This document shows positions 10,518 through 23,300 of a stretch of DNA of 64,000 nucleotides, piece by piece. Made by a program: the position numbers and the translations under genes. This DNA is from Cymbomonas tetramitiformis (taxonomy: Eukaryota; Chlorophyta; Pyramimonadophyceae; Pyramimonadales; Pyramimonadaceae). Positions within the stretch are counted from its first letter, which is position 1. Every line of letters starts with the position of its first letter. The DNA is taken from contig LGRX02034676.1 of assembly GCA_001247695.2 (NCBI GenBank), positions 36,811 through 100,810 on the forward strand. Reading direction: 5' to 3'. The notes below the pieces were generated by a model. It did no database searches and had not been told where the DNA came from. It worked only from the letters and a program-made list of their open reading frames with translations.

Positions 10518-10803
10518 ATGTGGGCATACTTCAAATTATCCTCAAATCGCACTCATATGTTATACCCATCAAAGTTAGATGAACAACCGTAGCGGACAAT
10601 AAATGTTGCATCATGTCGTAAAGAAAGAAAGAAAGAACAAAAGGAAAACTGAGAAAAGGGGGAATATAAAGTGAAAAGAAAAGGTAAGAGACAAAATAGA
10701 CAAAAGAGACAGAAGAAGCAGATAAAAATAAAAAACTAGAAAATGTAAAAGAACTGTTGCAAAAATATACAAAAAAGAAAATTACAACATCATGCAACAT
10801 ATG
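10518..10803 (-). repeat. Inverted partner of the 7398-7682 repeat
   Basis: Purine-rich on the plus strand (a GAAAGAAAGAAAGAA run at 10621) and the reverse complement of 7398-7682. The distance between the pair and the R1 copies around it suggest that both were moved as part of R1-associated rearrangement. Confidence 0.7.
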
Positions 10804-12400
10804 TTAATAACAAGTTAACATGTGCACAATATGTTAATCACAAGATGATGTGCTGCATTCCACAAGTCTCGCAGGCCCCGTCGCGCCGGGATAAGCGTCA
10901 TGTTTGTCATGATCTGGGTGATCCTGGATGCCTCTAATATATGGTGTCATGTCAATACATTTGTATTCGATGTGGCGGTGTTTTTAGAGTGATATAATAT
11001 AAACAAACACACATATATATGAAAAAACCACTAGCGCTCTCTTAGGACCCACCATGTCATCCATTTCGATATATGCAAAAAAGCGCCTGCGCCAGCACCG
11101 AGTACAATATGTGGCATATGACTATTGTTTTCAGGTTCTAACCTGGATAAAATGGAGCTCTGTGCCTTTAAAAGTCTATGTACATGCCTCAGCATTGTTC
11201 GTCCGCGGAGCCAGGTTAAACTTCCCCAAGATAACCAGGCTAAGAACAAGCACCTCCCAGCACTCTTCAGCGCCCCCATCCAGGTCATCCCCAAACCCCA
11301 ACACCTCCCCCACCCCCAGCAAGGCTCCCCCACAAGCATTGATTGCCTAGCTAGCACCATCTGACACTCCCACATGTATCCCGTGAGGCATCCCCACGCA
11401 GCACCTCCACACTATAGTGACGTGACTCCACTGTACGAGGGTGCCAAGTCACAATATTGCGAAAAACCTGCTACATTAGGTTTTACAAGTGCATCATCAC
11501 CAGCACAAACACACTGTCACTCGTTCTAAATCACCTCCGCTGCAGCAAGCATATACTATTATTAGATGTACTGCTCCCATTGTGCTACAAAAATGTGTCA
11601 AATGTGTTCTATCATGGACCCGATGAGACGATGTGACACAGGTAGTATAGTCAGCACACATCGGATCATACAAATGCATAAAATCAACATCACACGCGAC
11701 TTGCGCGCAGCACACTTGGGACAGGCAGGTAGCATGTGCAAAACCCATTGGGACATACCCAATAAGGGGGGGAATACGTTATGCAGTGGAATATAAAGGC
11801 CACACGCGTGGGTACGTGTTGCACTATTCACGCAGAAAATACCGCGGGAAAGGAAGGTAATGTAGGACACCTCTTAAAAAATGGGTCCTCGAGTTTCTCA
11901 CACCACATAACAAGCCACAGTCACTCGAGTCGAGTGGCAGCTTAGAACTACGTGACGGTCGGTGATTAGTAGTAGATGAGGCGAAGGGCTTGAAACAACG
12001 GTACCTCGACGTCCAGTCCACGGTCGTCCACAGAAGTAACGGCTTATGAGAGAGGTGGTAATGTCGAATCGAAATGAAGTCTAATCGACTTGTGCGGAGA
12101 TAAACGATTGTGAAATACAAATGACACTTGCCTTATAAACTCCCCAGGTAAGTTTAATTACACTCTGACTTACCACAAAGCAACTGGCATGTCCCAAGCA
12201 ACAGAGGCATCTGATATTACACGGACCGCGACTTACATGTACACCGGGCGATACCACCGGCATACATACGCGACTCTTTACCCGGCGCGAGCGGGGCATG
12301 CAAGACTTCAATGGCGATTCACGCTGGTTGATAGATTCCATAAATGGTAGTGACGAATCCACTGTACAAGCAGGTCAGGTTGATCCTTTAAAATGCCAGG
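10804..12400. other. No gene recognised
   Basis: Moderate-GC sequence with only short overlapping frames on both strands (for example 11031-11375) and no recognisable domain. A TTTTTAGAGTGATATAATAT motif at 10980 recurs in diverged form at about 654 and 16378. A CACCTCCCAGCACTC / CCAACACCTCCCCCACCCCC pyrimidine-rich patch lies at 11251-11330. Confidence 0.4.
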
Positions 12401-12406
12401 GTAAAA

Positions 12407-12481
12407 TGCCCCCGGCAGGATTTGAACCTGCAACGTACCGCTCTCTAGTGCAACCGCTATATGTCACTGAGCTACAGGTAA
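12407..12481 (-). tRNA. Degenerate tRNA-like sequence (or tRNA-derived SINE head)
   Basis: On the minus strand TAGCTCAGTGA fits an RNA polymerase III A box, and GGTTCAAATCC is an exact B box inside a perfect T arm (GCAGG stem, TTCAAAT loop, CCTGC). The D arm pairs over only 3 bp. The anticodon stem is mostly G-U pairs with an eight-base loop, and the acceptor strands (TTACCTG and CGGGGGC) pair at only about five of seven positions including wobbles. No anticodon can be assigned safely. It is either a tRNA pseudogene or the head of a tRNA-derived SINE. Confidence 0.4.
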
Positions 12482-13902
12482 GTGGCACCAACCGTCGAGT
12501 GACATTGTTGACTGTACAATACAGTATGTATGAAAATCAAGAACTGACCCAACCAACAAATTTGACCCAAAATCGACATGTTATTAGTAATATTTGTATG
12601 GGATGTGAAGGTATTTTTGCAGTGAGTTCAATGCCATTCGTTATATCATTTCAGTAATCATGGTATTGCAGATCACGCGACTTATCCACACACTGTTATC
12701 CACACGCCCTATCCACAAAAACAATTACTGTTAGATATTTAATTACTTATTGGCAATGATCCTTTTTGTTCTCATTGTTTTGTGCTTGTCGCACCAAAAA
12801 TAGCAATACAAAGACGAGCAATGTTCTTCACAGATTTGATAACTATGCTTATCAAGGTGTGACTTCTATTCATATAAGAATTTTATTTGAATTGGGACAT
12901 TATGCTTGGCGCGCACGACGATCGTACTACAACGCGGTGACCGCGTCGCAATAGACCAGAAGACCACACACCTACGACATCAGTGATAGCTCGTCCACTT
13001 TTCCCCCCACCTAAATGTGACATTTCTTGATGTCACCCGGCACGACCTGAGTTGACCTCAACTTTCGACTCGACTTGGCAATGGCTCGAATACTCATTGT
13101 ACGCTGCACTAATCGCATATTTGTATACTGTGCAGCGACCATTCATATGCGTCTGCTGCGCGAGATTCTATGTGTAACTATGCGTGCTCAGCACTCACTA
13201 TGCGCGATCATATATACCCACAATACTATCTCTTACAACTAACTACATGCTTGACGTAGGCGTGCGTCAATGAGATTCGCGCTACATACACACGACGAGA
13301 GATATGCCGAAATTTGTTAGATGATGATAATGCACATAGTTGCTTCACGCACCCGCCGTCGCCTGGCATGGTTACGCACCATATTCAACCGCATCGTGAT
13401 GTGTTCGATATTTTTTGTAAAAACAAGGGCACGGCGTCACTCCCGATAGGATGGTGCACAGTGTAGCCACGACGAATTGACATGGGCGCGTAGCTACGTG
13501 CGCGGGTCTTCGAGATAAACACGACCAATGACATATTCATGCGAGCATCATTTACTCAGTGTCAGACGGTGAGGGTGTCGCGCAAATCTCTGCGCTGCTC
13601 ATCGCTCCATCGCACCCGATGCTCCAGACGTCGTTATACGCTGATGTACGGGTTTCATATATTTGCGATGCATGAATCAAGCACACATTCAATGCCCATC
13701 AAGCTTTTAATTTCATGTGCACTATTGTGCGAGTGGTGCATGCATGTTCGTTTATGTCGCCTAGCAGATAACGAACGCACGCGCGAATGATTCGGCTGTC
13801 ATCAAACCTCTATACATCCATATACATGGACAATGCTGCTATTCTGTTTCGCTATGCTGCGGGTTAACGGTTCATGTCGATACACTCCACTCGTCCCACA
13901 CC

Positions 13903-13937
<35 letters not shown>

Positions 13938-15230
13938 TCAGCATTCAGCTATGTGCGAAAACATATATTTGTACCTGCAAAATATAGTATGTTTATATTA
14001 TACGTAGGCTTGGTAGCGCTCCACTAGGCTATCTAAAGTCTGATCGTAATCGTTACTCTTGCGTTCAGTGCAGTCAAATTGTTTTTTACGAAAGTTATAT
14101 GCAATAACCGCATTCTTCCTCGTAAAACAAGTTAGCGGTTTATCATTCAGTGCAGTAATGTATCTTAAGTGTCGGAATCGGTTTTATTTTTGTAATCGAT
14201 CAACAACAATCAAAATCGTTACATTTGTGGAAATCGATATACCTAAAGTAAGTAGAGTAAGTAGATTATTCAAGCGTTTGACGATTATTCAAGTCTACGG
14301 TGTATGGTACGACTTTTATCAAATCTACGGTGTATGCGGGTACCATATCTTCAAATCTATCGCGTCGCGACCGCAAATTCTTTTCAGCAAATCTCCCATT
14401 TAATTACTAGTGACGACTGTATCAAAACCCGCTCTACGACGCTTCATATGTGTGTGTCAACGTTAAAAGTATTGGAATTGGTAAAATTCAAGTTGTATCG
14501 AAAATACCTAGATGACGATGCATTGCATATAAATTATTGTCAATGTCGACTATATCATCATTGCTTTCGGTGCCTCTTCAGCTGTACAGTACACGTTTAC
14601 AATTTATATCATATCACGACTTTCGATCCCTAGCCAATGCATGGAGTATGTATCGATAGCTGATATTATAAGGCACGAGCTCATAACTTGTTCCCATATC
14701 GCAACTGCCGCATTTGCATGTCGCTGTCGCGATGCCTCCAGTGCGGGATGTCTGCGCATTTCCATTTGCTTTTATATTTGCTTGATGATCATAACTAAAA
14801 TTTTATTTGAAATTGTATACACCCATGCATCGTCTCCCATCCGCATGGCAGAAATCCCGTTGGATGCATCCCAACCGACATGCAAGCTCGACAATTGCGA
14901 TACAGGAAGCGAGTTGTGGGCAGATGTATTTCACAATTGCACGATGCGTATTCGCGATGCAGACGATGTAGAAGGGAGACCGCTAGATCGCATCGCGACA
15001 TGCGAGCACGACGTCTGCAAATATAAATGTATTAAAAGGAAGCACGCTGTCGGTTGTGCCACTTGCGTATCTTTATAATTGTATCATGTATGTGCGTCCA
15101 CACAATGCATATAAACTCAGAAATGTCTGCACGAATTGCCACTGCGTTTATGCAAAATGCAGTTTTATAGCGACGACGGCTGTAAATACATGTGCGCCAT
15201 GCGCAGCGGATGCAGTATCAGATGGAGCGT
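12482..15230. other. No gene recognised; short simple repeats
   Basis: Low-coding sequence. A (CA)n run passes into (TA)n at 13905-13938. Short plus-strand frames (up to 145 codons at 14641-15078) are Cys/Tyr/His-rich, share no motif I recognise, and look like chance frames in CATGCA-rich sequence. Confidence 0.4.
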
Positions 15231-15757
15231 TGGCGCTGCGACACCGTTGGATAACGGATATATCTATACGAAGTATATAAACTTCGTATATATATATCCG
15301 CATGGTAGATGATCAATACTGCAATGCTCGTGCAATATCTTTGGATGCGGCACATGATATATAATCGATATCCAATATATGCATACTTTATGTAATTGAG
15401 TATGCATATATGCACATGTTCGATATCGATTATACATCATGCATGCACGGCATGGTAGATTATCAATGAAAAATTTCATTCTTCGCGAATGCTCGACTCC
15501 TGCGATTACATTGCAGGCCCCGTGGGTGCATGGCCAACATGCATACATCATGCAAACATGCAAACATGCAAGCTGATGCACGAATGGCACTATCGATGAT
15601 GGAACATGATGACAGCATAATGCATGTGCATTACTCGTGATATTTCGTAAGGTCAATATATGTGTAATTAATTTTCAATTATACATAACGATGCCTGTGA
15701 CACAATCGAAAGTCGGCGATCGTCACAGCTGCTTGAATTTCCGATCGAAATGACGAT
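15231..15757. repeat. 530-bp dispersed repeat, copy 1
   Basis: Starts at TGGCGCTGCGACACCG and ends at CGAAATGACGAT. It is nearly identical and in the same orientation as 55640-56174. Near the start is a 46-bp near-perfect palindrome (15255-15300), followed by ATCGATATCCAATA.. ..ATCGATTATACAT inverted segments at 15364 and 15425. It encodes no protein. The copies differ by small indels. It behaves like a short non-autonomous mobile element with no terminal inverted repeat that I can see. Confidence 0.8.
15255..15300. repeat. 46-bp palindrome with lox-like arm sequence
   Basis: The 20-nt arms (CGGATATATCTATACGAAGT and its near complement) flank a 6-nt ATATAA centre, with 19 of 20 arm positions complementary. 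The inner 10 nt TATACGAAGT / ACTTCGTATA equal part of the arms of the Cre recombinase site loxP, but the order is inside-out relative to loxP. Conserved in the second copy of the repeat at 55664-55709. Confidence 0.7.
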
Positions 15758-16478
15758 ATACCTAAAGTACCTAAAGTATATATTGATAATCAACCATGCG
15801 CCGGAGCCAAGGATATGGCCTGAGCATTTTAAATGTAACATGGTGCACCCACTATACAGCGGGCCCCGGAAAACATCGGGACGCATACATCCTGCGTGAA
15901 GGGGTTCCAACGTCCCCGATGTGTACGAAACGTGTTGACTCACATGACCAGTATCATGGTTCACGTGCGTCGCTGAGGTATCCTTACAATGTCACCATAC
16001 GATCCATGAACATAACATGGTTACACATGATGGGCCATGGGCTATGATATAATATCACATACCGTCGAGCGTGGGCGAACCGCGCTATATAATGGCAACG
16101 TTGCATGGTGTGGATGGCGACGCGCCGGATGCATGCATACATGGCATGCGCATCGTTGTGTAATGTATGTAACCTACACAGCAGTATAACAATCTAGGCC
16201 GACGAAGACTCTCTCTTTCGCCCGTTACTGTATCCGCCCGGTGAGACGTTCGCGCTAGAATACTGCGATAATATATATATATATATACTACATTATAATA
16301 TAATATATATGTACATGTAATATAATATACATGTGCGGTGTCATGTTCGGTACAACATTTACATGGGTTGTGATGGTGCTTTTAGAGTGAATACAATAAT
16401 ATAACATATCACATATGCACCTCGCCATGACGTGTACGGGAACACACCACGTAGAACGGTAGCATCCACTGATTAACA
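15758..16478. other. No gene recognised
   Basis: CATG-rich sequence with no credible gene, a (TA)n-like AT run at 16268-16335 and the GTGCTTTTAGAGTGA motif at 16376. It ends at the insertion site of the LTR retrotransposon. Confidence 0.4.
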
Positions 16479-16483
16479 GTAGG

Positions 16484-17165
16484 TGTGCCAGGGGCACGAC
16501 GACAGATGCTCGGAGATATGTTTTTGATTGAACGTGCAAAGGTACACAATTCGGATTTTTATAATATACTGGATCAGGGCCAGATTGAGGTACAAACGAT
16601 AATTCGGTTCCGAGTTCTGAAGGCTAAACACTTCTCAAGTGCTCTACTTATTCACTCGTCACTCAGGTTGCAGGGTCAACCACTCGAGAGCCGATGTCAC
16701 ACTTCGGCTCAACGTTCAGTTCCCGATCCGATCTCATTTCTAATTCCGATTCGTCATTCTCGATTCAGATGTTATGCCGACAGGCTGACACGATGACTGC
16801 CCCACAGTACTGTCATACTACTGTACTATCATACTGTCATACTGTCATAGCGTCATACTGTCATACTGTCATAACCTTAATATCTGATATTCGATTTCAT
16901 TGTCTTTTCAACCCCGATGCGAATCTGACCATTCTTCGAGGGTCTGACTGAGTTCCACGATGACACCCCCCACAGTACTGTCATACTACTATAGTGTCAT
17001 ACTGTCATAGTGTCATAGTGTCATGTCATACCCCGGACATCTGGTATTCATTCTCATCGTGATTTCAAGCCCAATTTCACTGTCATCGTGCCAATCCCAG
17101 ATTACCCCCGATGACACACATACGGACGCATAGGCATATCGGCTCACGCTGTGCCTCCGGGCACA
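16484..17165 (-). repeat. 3' LTR of the retrotransposon
   Basis: 682 bp, almost identical to 29673-30357. The internal CTGTCATA-type tandem motif (16805-16880 and 16976-17030) varies slightly in copy number between the two LTRs. Short frames inside (for example 16485-16796, repeated at 29674-29985) lie in both LTRs and are not genes. Confidence 0.95.
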
Positions 17166-17180
17166 ACTCTCCCCCCCTTA
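17166..17180 (-). other. Polypurine tract
   Basis: On the minus strand AAGGGGGGGGAGAGT directly precedes the 3' LTR. This is the expected plus-strand primer position for an LTR element in this orientation. Confidence 0.85.
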
Positions 17181-17353
17181 GGAGTGGTCTACCTCCTGGG
17201 ATCACTCCGCTAAGGTACCCATCTAAGTTCCAGTTCTTAGGTTTTCTGGTTCCTTGCTGTTTCCAGTTCTTAGGTTCTCTGGTTCCTCTTCGAGCATAGT
17301 TTGCCTGCCGCTACCAGGGCACCACTTTCAAGAAGAAGGGTGCCACTTGGAAT

Positions 17354-20300
17354 CTAAAGCGGGTCTTCAGTGTCGCGGAGGCGTAAATGTCGGAAAAGTT
17401 GTCGTAGCAGAAGTGCTGGCACGGGATATACACTCGCAGATCGACCTGCTCCAGTCTGCTGCGGGTGAGGTCCAAGCTGAGCAGTCTCTGGATGAGCACC
17501 GGTTGCCCATCTGCACGCACACGGTGTTGAAGTAGTACAGCGTAGCAGGGGCGAGGGTGGTGCTGAGTTCGTCCATATGCAGGTGGGTTTCATGTACTGC
17601 GTACCGTACATGCAGTAGGTACACACCAGCGGTGGGGGAAGCTGGCGCATCATAGGGCGAAGCCGTAGCGCGTTAGGGAAGCGACCTCTGGGGTTTTCCA
17701 TGAACCAATGTTTTGGCTCCAAGTAGTCAATGATCTGCAATGCTCGTCGTACGATTTTGTCAGCCTGGGGAAGGTCAGGGGGTCCACCAGTGGTGCGCGC
17801 TTGACTGTACTGCCTGCAGGGGGGACTTGCCCAAACAACATCGAAGAATCCAGGCGGGTATTGTTTGTAGTCCCATTGCAGGATGTCACACACATGAGTG
17901 GGTTGCCAGATATGTCCGGAGTCGAGGGTCACTACTGAAGCGGAGGGGAAGCAATTTAGGAATTCCCTCTCTACTGAGCCAGTACCGCTGAAAAGTACGA
18001 GAATCCTGGGCGTGCGGGTTGTTTTTGCCTGTATTGCCAGCAGCTCTGTCACCAGTGCCAACGACCCATCTTCCACGCGCTCTTGGCGTTCCCACGGCAG
18101 GGGGATATCATCTTCCATCTGTTCGAGCTGGTCCAGTTCATCGCAGGGATTAGTGATGAGGTGGGCCAGTGTCATTCCGGCTTGAGCGGAGTGACGGCCA
18201 CGCTGCTCGCGTCGCCGAGTGGCTTCGTCGCGGACTTGCGCTTCCATGTGCAGTCTCGCTTGCTCGAATTCACGAAGTTGTTGAAGTGGACTTCCGCGTT
18301 CAAGTTTGTCACGCGTCCTCCATTGGTCGTGAGCTTTGGAGTAGCCAGTCCAGCGAACCTTCCACTCTTCCACCTCCTTTCCTCGAACAGACCGCACTCG
18401 ACGTGCAAGAATGCGCTCAACGTGTGCTTCCTTCTGACCGTCCACTACCACCTCTTCAGGTACTGCTAGGTGATCGCGTGCGGCAAAAGCATCTTGACCG
18501 CTGGTGTACGGTTTGAGGCGATGTTGAGCGAACACGTCGTGAATCCGCCAGTGAGGAGGGAGGCGTAGGCGGTAGGCTACTGGAGCTCCTCTGTCGGCCT
18601 CTGGCATGGTCATCTGTACATCGCTGAAGAAGCGTTCGGTCACAGGAACTGGTCCATGCCAGCGCTTGGTCAGTTTCCTACAGATGGAGCGATCCATCAC
18701 CTTCTCCGTAAGGTGTTTCGCCTCTATCCAGACCAGATCTCCAACAGCATACTCCCGCTGCCCGTGTCTGCGATCAAACTGTTCGCGCTGTCGCTGTTGA
18801 GCCAGCTCTAACCGCTGTCTGGCGTCCCGCAGCTGCGACGAAAATTTCACAGCCACTTCGTGTGCGGTGCCTACTCCCCCAGTTCGTCGTCCAGCGGTGG
18901 ACTGTGCGGCCTCCAGGAAAAGGTCCAACTGCGACAGCGGCGAGAACCCGAACACCAGTTCAAATGGCGTGAAGCCAGTAGATTCACTCCTGGAGTCATT
19001 GATCGCGAACTCCACGTTAGTGGTGAACAGATCCCAGTCCTCCACATTGGCGTCTACAAAGGACCTGAGCATGTCCTCAATAACCCTGTTGCTGTGTTCC
19101 GCCTGGCCGTCAGACCGAGGGTTGTACGGCGTGGTACGAGCCACTTTCACACCCATCAGCCTCATGAGTTCCTGCCAGAAAGCATCTTGAAACCGTGGGT
19201 CACGATCAGAGACAATCTTCATAGGCGCGCCATGTAAGCGCCACACCGAGTCAAAGTAGATTCTGGCCACCACAGCTGCGGAGCTGTCGCCGAAGTTCAT
19301 CGGCACAACGTGGACCATCTTCGTCAGCTTGCAGGTGAAGGCCACGAAAGCGTCATTGCCTCTCTCTGATACCGGCAGGCCGGTGACGAAGTCCACCGCG
19401 ACATCCTGCCATGGCCTGTTCGGGATGCTGTGAGGGTTTAGCAACCCATCCGGGTAAGTTCCCCGCGGCCTCACTGATTGGCACACTGCGCAGGATGCAA
19501 CCCAGGTGCCCACATCTTCCGCGGCACCACGCCAATAGAAGCGTCGCAGCACCCTCTCCAGAGTCTTGTCTCGCCCAGTGTGACCTGAGGACAATGACTC
19601 ATGAGCATGGCGAATCACTACTTCTCGAAGTGGAGAGTCCTCCCCCAGCACCAACTGATATCTCCCTGCTGCGGTCCTCCAAACCACTTCACCCACTAGT
19701 CTGAAGTCCTGTAGGCATTGGTGTGGTGCCGCCTTCACCTTCTCTCTTAGTGAACGAAGTGTCCCCTCTCGGGTGTACTCCGCTTTCAACGCGCGCAGGA
19801 ACTTTGAGTCCGACTGCTGGGAGGCTGCGTCTCTGAAGTCTGCCGCCTCACCTGTCCTTATCACAGCGGGGGCTGTTCGCGGATGCCTCACGCGTGCTGG
19901 TTGTGGTTTGGCGGGAGGGGCGTGTACTATCAGAACAGGCCAGCGAAGGTCGAAGGCTCTCCCATCTGGGTTCTCGAAGAACTGGTTGGGCTCGCCCTTG
20001 TCATCGTGAGTAGGGATGACCTCCACAATCTGCATATTGGCCTTTCTGAAAAGTTTGCGCCACGCGGGGAGCTTGGACTGGTGATCTGGTAGAACGAAGA
20101 CTGCTGAGGTGTTCTCTGGGTCTGCCTTCCATTCTGCGATATACTTGTTCAAGATCGCCTCCACAGTAATGCACTTGGAGTTGTATGGAGGGTTACACCA
20201 AACCCGAAGGCCCCTCCATTTCTCTGAAAGGCAGTCTGTCCAGAATCTATCCGCCTGTCTGTTGCGGCCGCCAAAGTCACAACAGGCGTCCACATCGAAG

Positions 20301-23300
20301 GGTCCAAATTTCTCGGCGTACTTCGAGGAGTACTCTGCTCGGACACGCCAATTCTGTGAGTCCTCTGGGGGAGCCTGCCGTTTCTGTGGGTGAAGGACCG
20401 GGGATGGAGTTGACTGTTGGGGCGCCTGCTGCGGGGTTGGTGAGCTCGTTGGCACCTTCTCAGTGGGCGCCTCCGATGCGTCAGCTCGTGACGTAGGCGT
20501 TCGCGTCTTTGGTGACGCCAACTGCGGAGGCGTTGGGGTCGTAGAGGCCTTCCCAGCGCGTGACATACTCCTCGTTATCCTTATCTGGGGTGGAGCTCTA
20601 TCAGGGGGTTTGTGTGGAGCTTCTACCGGCTTCGCGCTATCAGCTGCAGGCCAGTCAGGCATGTCGAAGTCGAGGTGATCCTCCTTCATTCCCTTATAGA
20701 GCTTCGGGTTAACGAGAGCGATGGTCTCCCCCATGTCCATGGCCTGTTCCGCCACGGAGAGGGTCTCCACTGCTGAGAGCCAACAGTCAACAGTCTGGGC
20801 CCAGTGGGGATGAGCTGCGGGTGGTGAGCTGGAGAAGTATTCAGACTCCAGCGTTGCCAGGGGGTCTTTCGGTAGATCTGAGGTGGGGTCGATCACCCCT
20901 GCCTCCTTCAACCCCTCACGCACGTCCTTGTCTTTGAAGTCGGGTCTTCTGGACAGGGCGTCCGGTACCAGCAGCAGCGCTCCTTTGATGTACTCCATTC
21001 TCGGGACTCCCACCTCCACCAGATCCATGTACCAGCGTGCCTGTCTGCGGCTAAGCTCCCTGCCAGGTTCCATCAGCCATTCAAGGGGGCGGTGATCACC
21101 CTGGATGCGGAAGTTGGTGAAGATGAGGTAATGCCGCCAGGTAACGGTGGTACAGTGGTGTAGAGCACCTAGCTCACGCTCGCCGGTGTGATAATTCTGC
21201 TCGGCGGCTGAGAACTGGCGGCTCTCGTATGCTATCACGCGCAGCCCAAGACCATCTCCATTGTCTTGCATCAGTACTCCCCCAAGAGCGATGCCGCTAG
21301 CATCCGTCTGCACCACGAAAGGTGCTGTGCCGTCTGCGGCACCCTTAATGTTGGGCAAGGCGAGCACTGGCGCTGAGGTGAGGGCCTTTTTCAGCTCCTC
21401 GAAGGCCCACTGCTGCATGGGACCCCACTCCCAGGGTACGTCCGACTTGGTCAACCGGGTGAGGGGCTGAGCGATCTCGGAGAAGCAGTGGATGAACCTG
21501 CGGTAATACCCCGCCAGGCCCAAGAACTGCCTGACGTGGGTAACCGTTTCCAGCTCGGGCCAGTCCCTCACTGCAGCCACCTTGTCGTGTTGGGGTCTGC
21601 AGCCATCTGCGGAGATACAGTGGCCAAGGAACCGCAAGGATTTCTTCAACAGTTGGCACTTGGACCTCTTGAGGAAGACGCCCTTCTCCCTGCATGTCAG
21701 GAGCAGTTGCTTGACGTGCTCGTAGTGCTCTGCAGCGGTGTTGCTGAAGACGACCACATCATCGATGAAGATCCGGACAAATGGGAGATGGCCCAAGGCC
21801 CGCTGCATCCGTCGCTGGTACTGAGATGGTGAATTCTGCAGCCCCTGCGGCATGACCAACCACTCATATGACCCCATCTGGGTGGTGAAGGCGGTCTTCT
21901 CGACATCTCCTGGTGCCATCGGTACTTGCCAGAAGCCATCCACCGCGTCGAACGAAGAGAAGAACTTCGCACCCTGCATCTCGTCGAACATCATCTGGAT
22001 GTCTGGGAGAGGATACTTGTCCTTAACTGTCTGGCGGTTGAGGAGCCGGTAATCGATCACCAGTCGCAGCTCCTTGGGGTTCCCCGGTTTGGGGACCATC
22101 AGACAGGGAGCTGCATAAGGGCTGGAAGAGGGTCGGATGTAGCCCTTGGACATCAGAGTCTCCACGCGTTCTCGAAGTTGGCGAAGTTCCTCTGCAGACT
22201 TCTTGTAGATGCGCTGGCAGGGAGGCCCCTTCTTGCTCAGCTCAGGGTCCAGGTTAATGTTGGCTTCATCTTGGGGGTCATGTCTGAGTCCATCGATGTT
22301 CGGTAGGGCAGTCGTCATCTCCTTTTTGTACTCCTCACCCCAGAAATCCTGAAACTTGAGGGTCCACTCAGGGCTCACTTCTGCATCTTCAGTATCCGCA
22401 GCGGGTTCGGCGTTCTCAGAGTCGATAGCCGTGGCTGCAAAGGCAGAAGCAGTATCATCGGGGGACTTCTCGGCCACCATGAGCCAGGCGGGTTGTATCT
22501 CCGGGTCGTCATTACCGCGTAGCTTCTGCGTCTCCGCGTACACCAGGTACTTCTTCAGCTGGGCAGGGGTTAGGAACACCTCATCCACCAATCCCGCGCA
22601 GGCCGTGCCCTTCGGAGACCTGTCCCCAGATGCTTTCCCAGGAGAACAGCCTGTGATGGTGACGCGATCCCCAATCTTACCACTGCGGGACTTCCTGAGG
22701 AAGGAGACGGAGCCATTCCCTTCATAGCCCAGAGTGACAGGAGAGTGACTGCGCAGCCACCTCCCGCCAAGGATAACATCCACCTGTATGCCCAGTGGTA
22801 GGATCCGGAGGGCAAGGGCGTTCTCCGTATAGGTGCCCGTGGTGGTGTGCGTGTTAAACTTGGCGTACGCGGTGGCGCCAGTGATCTTCACAGATCCATC
22901 CGCCAGGGTGACTCGCATCTCGGAGCCGGCTCGTGTCGTGAGGCCACATCGCTTAGCGCTCTGCTCCGAGATGAAGTTGTCAGAGGCCCCCGAGTCGATC
23001 AGCACCTTGACCGTGTGCCCTCTGAGGGTTGCGTAGAATACCAGCAGTAGCGGTCCTTCTTCGTCATGTGCCGCTGCGAGGGTACCCTCGATGTCGGTCT
23101 TCCACTGAACTCCCCCATCTGTGCGTATGCTTTTGCACTTGAGGTTGGGGAGGAGGTTGTCCGAGGCCTCGCGGCATTCTTCCAACGTTTGCCTACACGC
23201 GGCGTAGAACTCCTCATCCAGCAAATCAACATCTTCAGTCGGATGACTGACGAGGTTGTCTACACTCGCCGTCAGCAGGGTGCCCGCTGAGGTGCATTCG

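Noticed and set aside
11031..11375. Gly/Trp/Leu-rich minus-strand frame
   Set aside because: Opposes equally open plus-strand frames in Pro/Ser-rich sequence and has no recognised motif.
15255..15300. A functional loxP site
   Set aside because: Arm order is inverted relative to loxP and the spacer is 6 nt instead of 8; kept only as a palindrome of interest.
16485..16796. 103-codon frame found twice (also 29674-29985)
   Set aside because: Lies in both LTRs of the retrotransposon; duplication reflects the LTR pair rather than a conserved gene.
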